A model generated the notes under the pieces. The model was not told the origin of the DNA and searched no databases. It saw only the letters and a program-made list of their open reading frames with translations. From Lutjanus erythropterus (Eukaryota > Chordata > Actinopteri > Lutjaniformes > Lutjanidae), in NCBI GenBank assembly GCA_020091685.1, contig CM034595.1:8517132-8581131 (forward strand): a stretch of 64,000 nucleotides of DNA, read 5' to 3'. Positions 60,651-64,000 of this stretch are shown piece by piece. The position numbers and the translations under genes are program-made. Positions within the stretch are counted from its first letter, which is position 1; each line of letters begins with the position of its first letter.

Positions 60651-62165
60651 CGATCCATCCATCCATCCATCTATCCATCTATTTTGTTGTGCTGGGGTCA
60701 CAGTGACAGTGGGCTAAGCAGGATATTCCAGATGTCCCTCTCCCCAGCAAAACTTTCCAGCTTTTCCTGGTGGACCTTGAGGTGTTCCCAGGTCAGATGA
60801 GATATAAAATCCCTCCGGTGTGTACTGGATTTACCACAGGATCTCCTCCCAGTGGGATGTGCCCAGAAAATCTCCAAAGAGAGGTGTCCAGGAGGCATCC
60901 TAATCGATGCCTGAACCATCTCAGCTGGCTTCTTTAAACAGAAAGGAGCAGTGGTTCTTCTCCAAGCTCTCCTGGAATTCAGAGCTACTCACCCTGTCTT
61001 TAAGACTGAGCCTAGCCACCCTATGGAGGAAAGTTATTTTGGTTGCTTGTATTTGTGATTTCATTCTTTAGGGCACTACCAAAAGCTCATGACCATAGGT
61101 GAGGGTCGGAACATAGCTCAAATGGTAAATTGAAAGCTTTCCCGGCTCAGTTTCCTCTTCACCACGATGACCCACTCATTACTGCTGACCTGTGTAACTG
61201 CTGACACCGCAACAATGTTGATCTCATGCTCTATTTTACCATCATTCATGCAAATGACCCGAGATACATAAACTCTTTCACTTGGGGCAGCAACTCACTC
61301 CCCATCCAGAGGGACAGATTCACTGTTTCCAGCAGAGAACCATGGCCTCAGACTTTTAGGTGCTGACTCTAACCACCCCATTGCGTGCATAAGGTCATGG
61401 TCTGATGACACCAACAGAACCGTATCATCTGTGTAAAACAAAAGACACAATTCTGAGGTTCTCTGACACTCTCCTTACCCTGGCTGCACTTAGAGATTCT
61501 GTCCATGAATATCACAAACAAGACTGGAGACAAGAAGCAGCCCTAGAGGCATCCAGCACCCACTGAGAATGTGTTTGAGATTGTGCCAAGAATATAGACC
61601 CTACTTTCACTTTGGTTATACAAAGACTGGACAGCTCATTGCAACGGTCCTGGTACCCCATATTCCTGCAGTACCCCTGACAGAATCCCCTGAGGGACAG
61701 TTGTAGGCCTTCTCCAATCCACAAAACACATGTAGACAGGATAGTCAAACTCCCATGACCCCCGAAGTAACCCTGCGAGCTGGACTACTGTTTCACAGCT
61801 GGGACAGAATTCGCATTGTTCCGCCTGCATCTGGCATCCTGGAGTCAACTTTCCCATGGGAGGCTGAGCAGTGTGATACTCCGATAACTGGGAACCACCA
61901 TCCCAGTCTTCCACTCCACAGGCATAGTCCTAGAGGCATGTCAGTCACAATAGCCCAACAATGTCCAGAGCCTTCAGCATCTCAGGGCAAATCTCCACAC
62001 ATGGGGTCCACACGTCCACACATGGTGTCCACACTTGCCTCCAGGGAGCTTCTTAACATCCGCAGAGGCTTCTGCCAGGGATATAGGTGAGGCTTGCCCC
62101 CAGCCTCCAGACTCTTTCCATAGAAGCCTACATGTTCCAGACATACTTAGCCAGAACAAACACCA
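60651..62165 (-). mobile_element. 5'-truncated Rex3-like (RTE clade) LINE
   Basis: Minus-strand frames carry the second half of the RT ORF in order. ISLAEASADVKKLPGGK comes first (about 62080). MCFVDWRRPTTVPQGILSGV and LQEYGVPGPLQ follow (about 61730-61640). RMPPGHLSLEIFWAHPTGRR and LTWEHLKVHQEKLESFAGE end it (60900-60740). The segment GGAGACAAGAAGCAGCCCT (61530-61548 on the plus strand) corresponds to the conserved GDKGQP-region DNA of fish Rex3. The 3' end is an ATCC/GATG simple repeat at 60651-60680, as in Rex3. Stops and frameshifts mean it is dead; the endonuclease is absent. Confidence 0.8.
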
Positions 62166-62879
62166 CTTGATGTCTTACCAGAGTAAGTTAAGGCGTTGTT
62201 CATATGAATGATGCTTGGTGCTCAGATGTATGAAGAGCTGACAGACAAATAACCAGATGTGAAATTCTTGATGTTAAGATCCCTAACATATAATATGCAG
62301 GGAGAATTCACAAGTGTTTTCATTAATTCCTTCCTCTTCAAGCCACTTTGCAACCCAGCTCCTCCTTATTAAGCAGTGTGTAACCTAATCAATGTCATTT
62401 CTGCCATTACTGATGCTCTGTTCTGTTTGCTAGGGGGGTCTTTGCCGCTGCTTTCCCAGAACTGGGAAGTCCCAGAACAGAGCCAAGAAAACAAAGGTTT
62501 AAAGTGGTTTATTAAAGAGGTCTGACATCTATTTCACTCTTTTCAGATATATATTTGTTTCACTTTTTTGTATAAATGATGGGTTCAAGAGAGCTCTCTT
62601 GTTCAGATGCTACAACTTGAATTGTGAGTATTGCTTGACCAGCTTCGACATTAGTGAAGCAAAAATCAACACTGTATTGCCCCAAGAAAATTTAATGCCC
62701 GTCCACAAATTTGTTTCTCCCAACAGGTCTGTGGCCAATAAAGCTGACTCTGATTCTGATGTTAATGTGTGTCATGTCTGCAGGTCCTCATAAACTCTGT
62801 GACTGATTCAGATCGAGCATCCTCAGCCTGCCTACAGCTGGGAGCTGTCTCAGCAGGAGGAAGAAAGACTTGAATAACC

Positions 62880-62914
<35 letters not shown>

Positions 62915-64000
62915 AGAGCCCTGAGCATTAGCTTAAATATCACCAGTCTGGGAAGATTAAGGGCCTCCCTGACAGGTTTATCACATGTATGTAGAGAGAA
63001 CAGACTGGATGACAGGAGGACTTGTTCTACCAGTGTCAGTACATAGAGTCTGTTCATGTTACCACAGTGGGAGATTTATTAGGATATCATTAGGGCTTTT
63101 GTGAACCAGGTGGCATCAATTAACATCTCCGTGTGCCAGAAGACAGATTTCCAACACTGGGTACATAGGCTGTAAAAAAAATTATCTGTAAAGCTGGGCT
63201 TGTATTTGGTCTTAGTGGATCTACTCAGGAGGAACCTGTGTCTGGGCTGTCAGTTGTCTGTCAATGTAAAGTTAAGCCCTTTATCCTGAAAACAAAAGCC
63301 CACTGCTCTGAAAATACACACTGGAGGTTGAGTTAAGTGACTGCCTGTCACACTACCTGTCAAACTCTATTAACATTTTGCTCAGTTTAACAGTTATAAA
63401 CAGATGCACCTTCTATGAGATTTAGATACTCGGCATGAATTCGAACTCTAATTAACATGTAATGGACAAACAAAAACAGTTATTCTGTCCTGGAATAGAA
63501 ATTTCAAAAGGGGACAACTCGGCTGTAGAGTTATTGTCAGATAAGCGAGAATTTCAACTATTTCAACTCAACAACACTTTCTGAATAATTTCAAAACTTT
63601 GTTGTGCTTGAGGTAGCTCAGGAACAGTAGATCAGACCAAACCAGACTGCACACTCACTTGCCACACCTCTCAGATCTCGCAGTAAAGAATGCCCCTGAC
63701 AGTCTCCTTAAGCCCAAGGAGGCACATTAGAAAAGATGCTTATTTTCTGACAGTTGCAGTTACAAATCAAAGTTTTGTACAGTCAGGTCTGATCTGGATA
63801 TTCAAAAGTTCTTGATACAATTCTCCCACCAGGCAGTGGTTCTTTCCGGGTGTTACCAAAAACTGGCCCTCCATGTAGAGCTGCTGGACACTGGAATATC
63901 GCAACGAGTAATAGCTTGCCTCCTGTGCATGTAGGCTGTGGTAGCATTATTAACTGCAAAATGTAACTGCAGGACAACATGGTCAGCCGCACCTGTAATT
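62166..64000. other. Intergenic, no gene recognised
   Basis: A28 run at about 62880-62907. The segment near 62725-62760 (CAATAAAGCTGACTCTGATTCTGATG) looks like the 3' end of a retroelement. No gene is recognised to the window edge. Confidence 0.45.

Overview
The window reads as nuclear DNA of a teleost fish. It is AT-rich, intron-rich and low in gene density, and it carries fish-type repeats: Tol2-like and other hAT elements, a Rex3-type LINE, tRNA-derived SINEs, Angel-like fold-back MITEs, Ty3/gypsy elements and long CA microsatellites. I see no bacterial, viral or organellar genes and no CRISPR array. The only host protein gene I can name is a syntaxin, closest to syntaxin 12 (also called 13). 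It lies on the minus strand at the left end.

Layout. About 1-10.9 kb: six coding exons of the syntaxin gene (31-8198, minus), with a likely non-coding first exon and CpG-richer promoter at about 10.5-11.0 kb. The Habc part and the first half of the SNARE motif are in the window; the rest of the SNARE motif and the membrane anchor lie beyond the left edge. A hAT element (9421-10140) sits in the first intron. 12-15 kb: a partial repeat, a CA tract, a tRNA-derived SINE and a Tol2-like hAT copy. 15.7-20.4 kb: DNA transposon wreckage, namely a CACTA/EnSpm-like fragment and two PIF/Harbinger transposase remnants on opposite strands. 22.4-23.8 kb: a second Tol2-like copy with a solo LTR inside it. 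25.1-25.9 kb: an inverted-repeat element.

29.5-34.2 kb is the clearest mobile element: a Ty3/gypsy retrotransposon with two 181-bp LTRs (4 mismatches) and 5-bp target duplications. Its gag is split by an 887-bp hAT element that has its own perfect 8-bp target duplication. Its pol has frameshifts, a damaged RNase H and no integrase catalytic core. 34-47 kb holds a hairpin repeat, a possible small ORF, another hAT element (37710-38733), a hAT transposase pseudogene, a degenerate tandem repeat and a fold-back MITE. 47.9-51.6 kb holds a long CA tract, a third Tol2-like copy split by a LINE, and further repeats. 54.1-54.9 kb is an unusual array of short motifs in both orientations. 55.3-62.2 kb contains a hAT-like MITE, a decayed gypsy gag/protease piece, a repeat-poor CpG-richer block (candidate regulatory DNA), a fold-back MITE and a 5'-truncated Rex3-like LINE.

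How the parts relate: apart from the syntaxin gene, the window is essentially a layered record of transposon insertions, and several nestings allow relative dating. I did not find a convincing new biological system. The most notable items are the gypsy/hAT nest, the two-orientation repeat at 54 kb, the hairpin repeat pair, the repeat-poor block at 58-59 kb and the small ORF at 36.7 kb.
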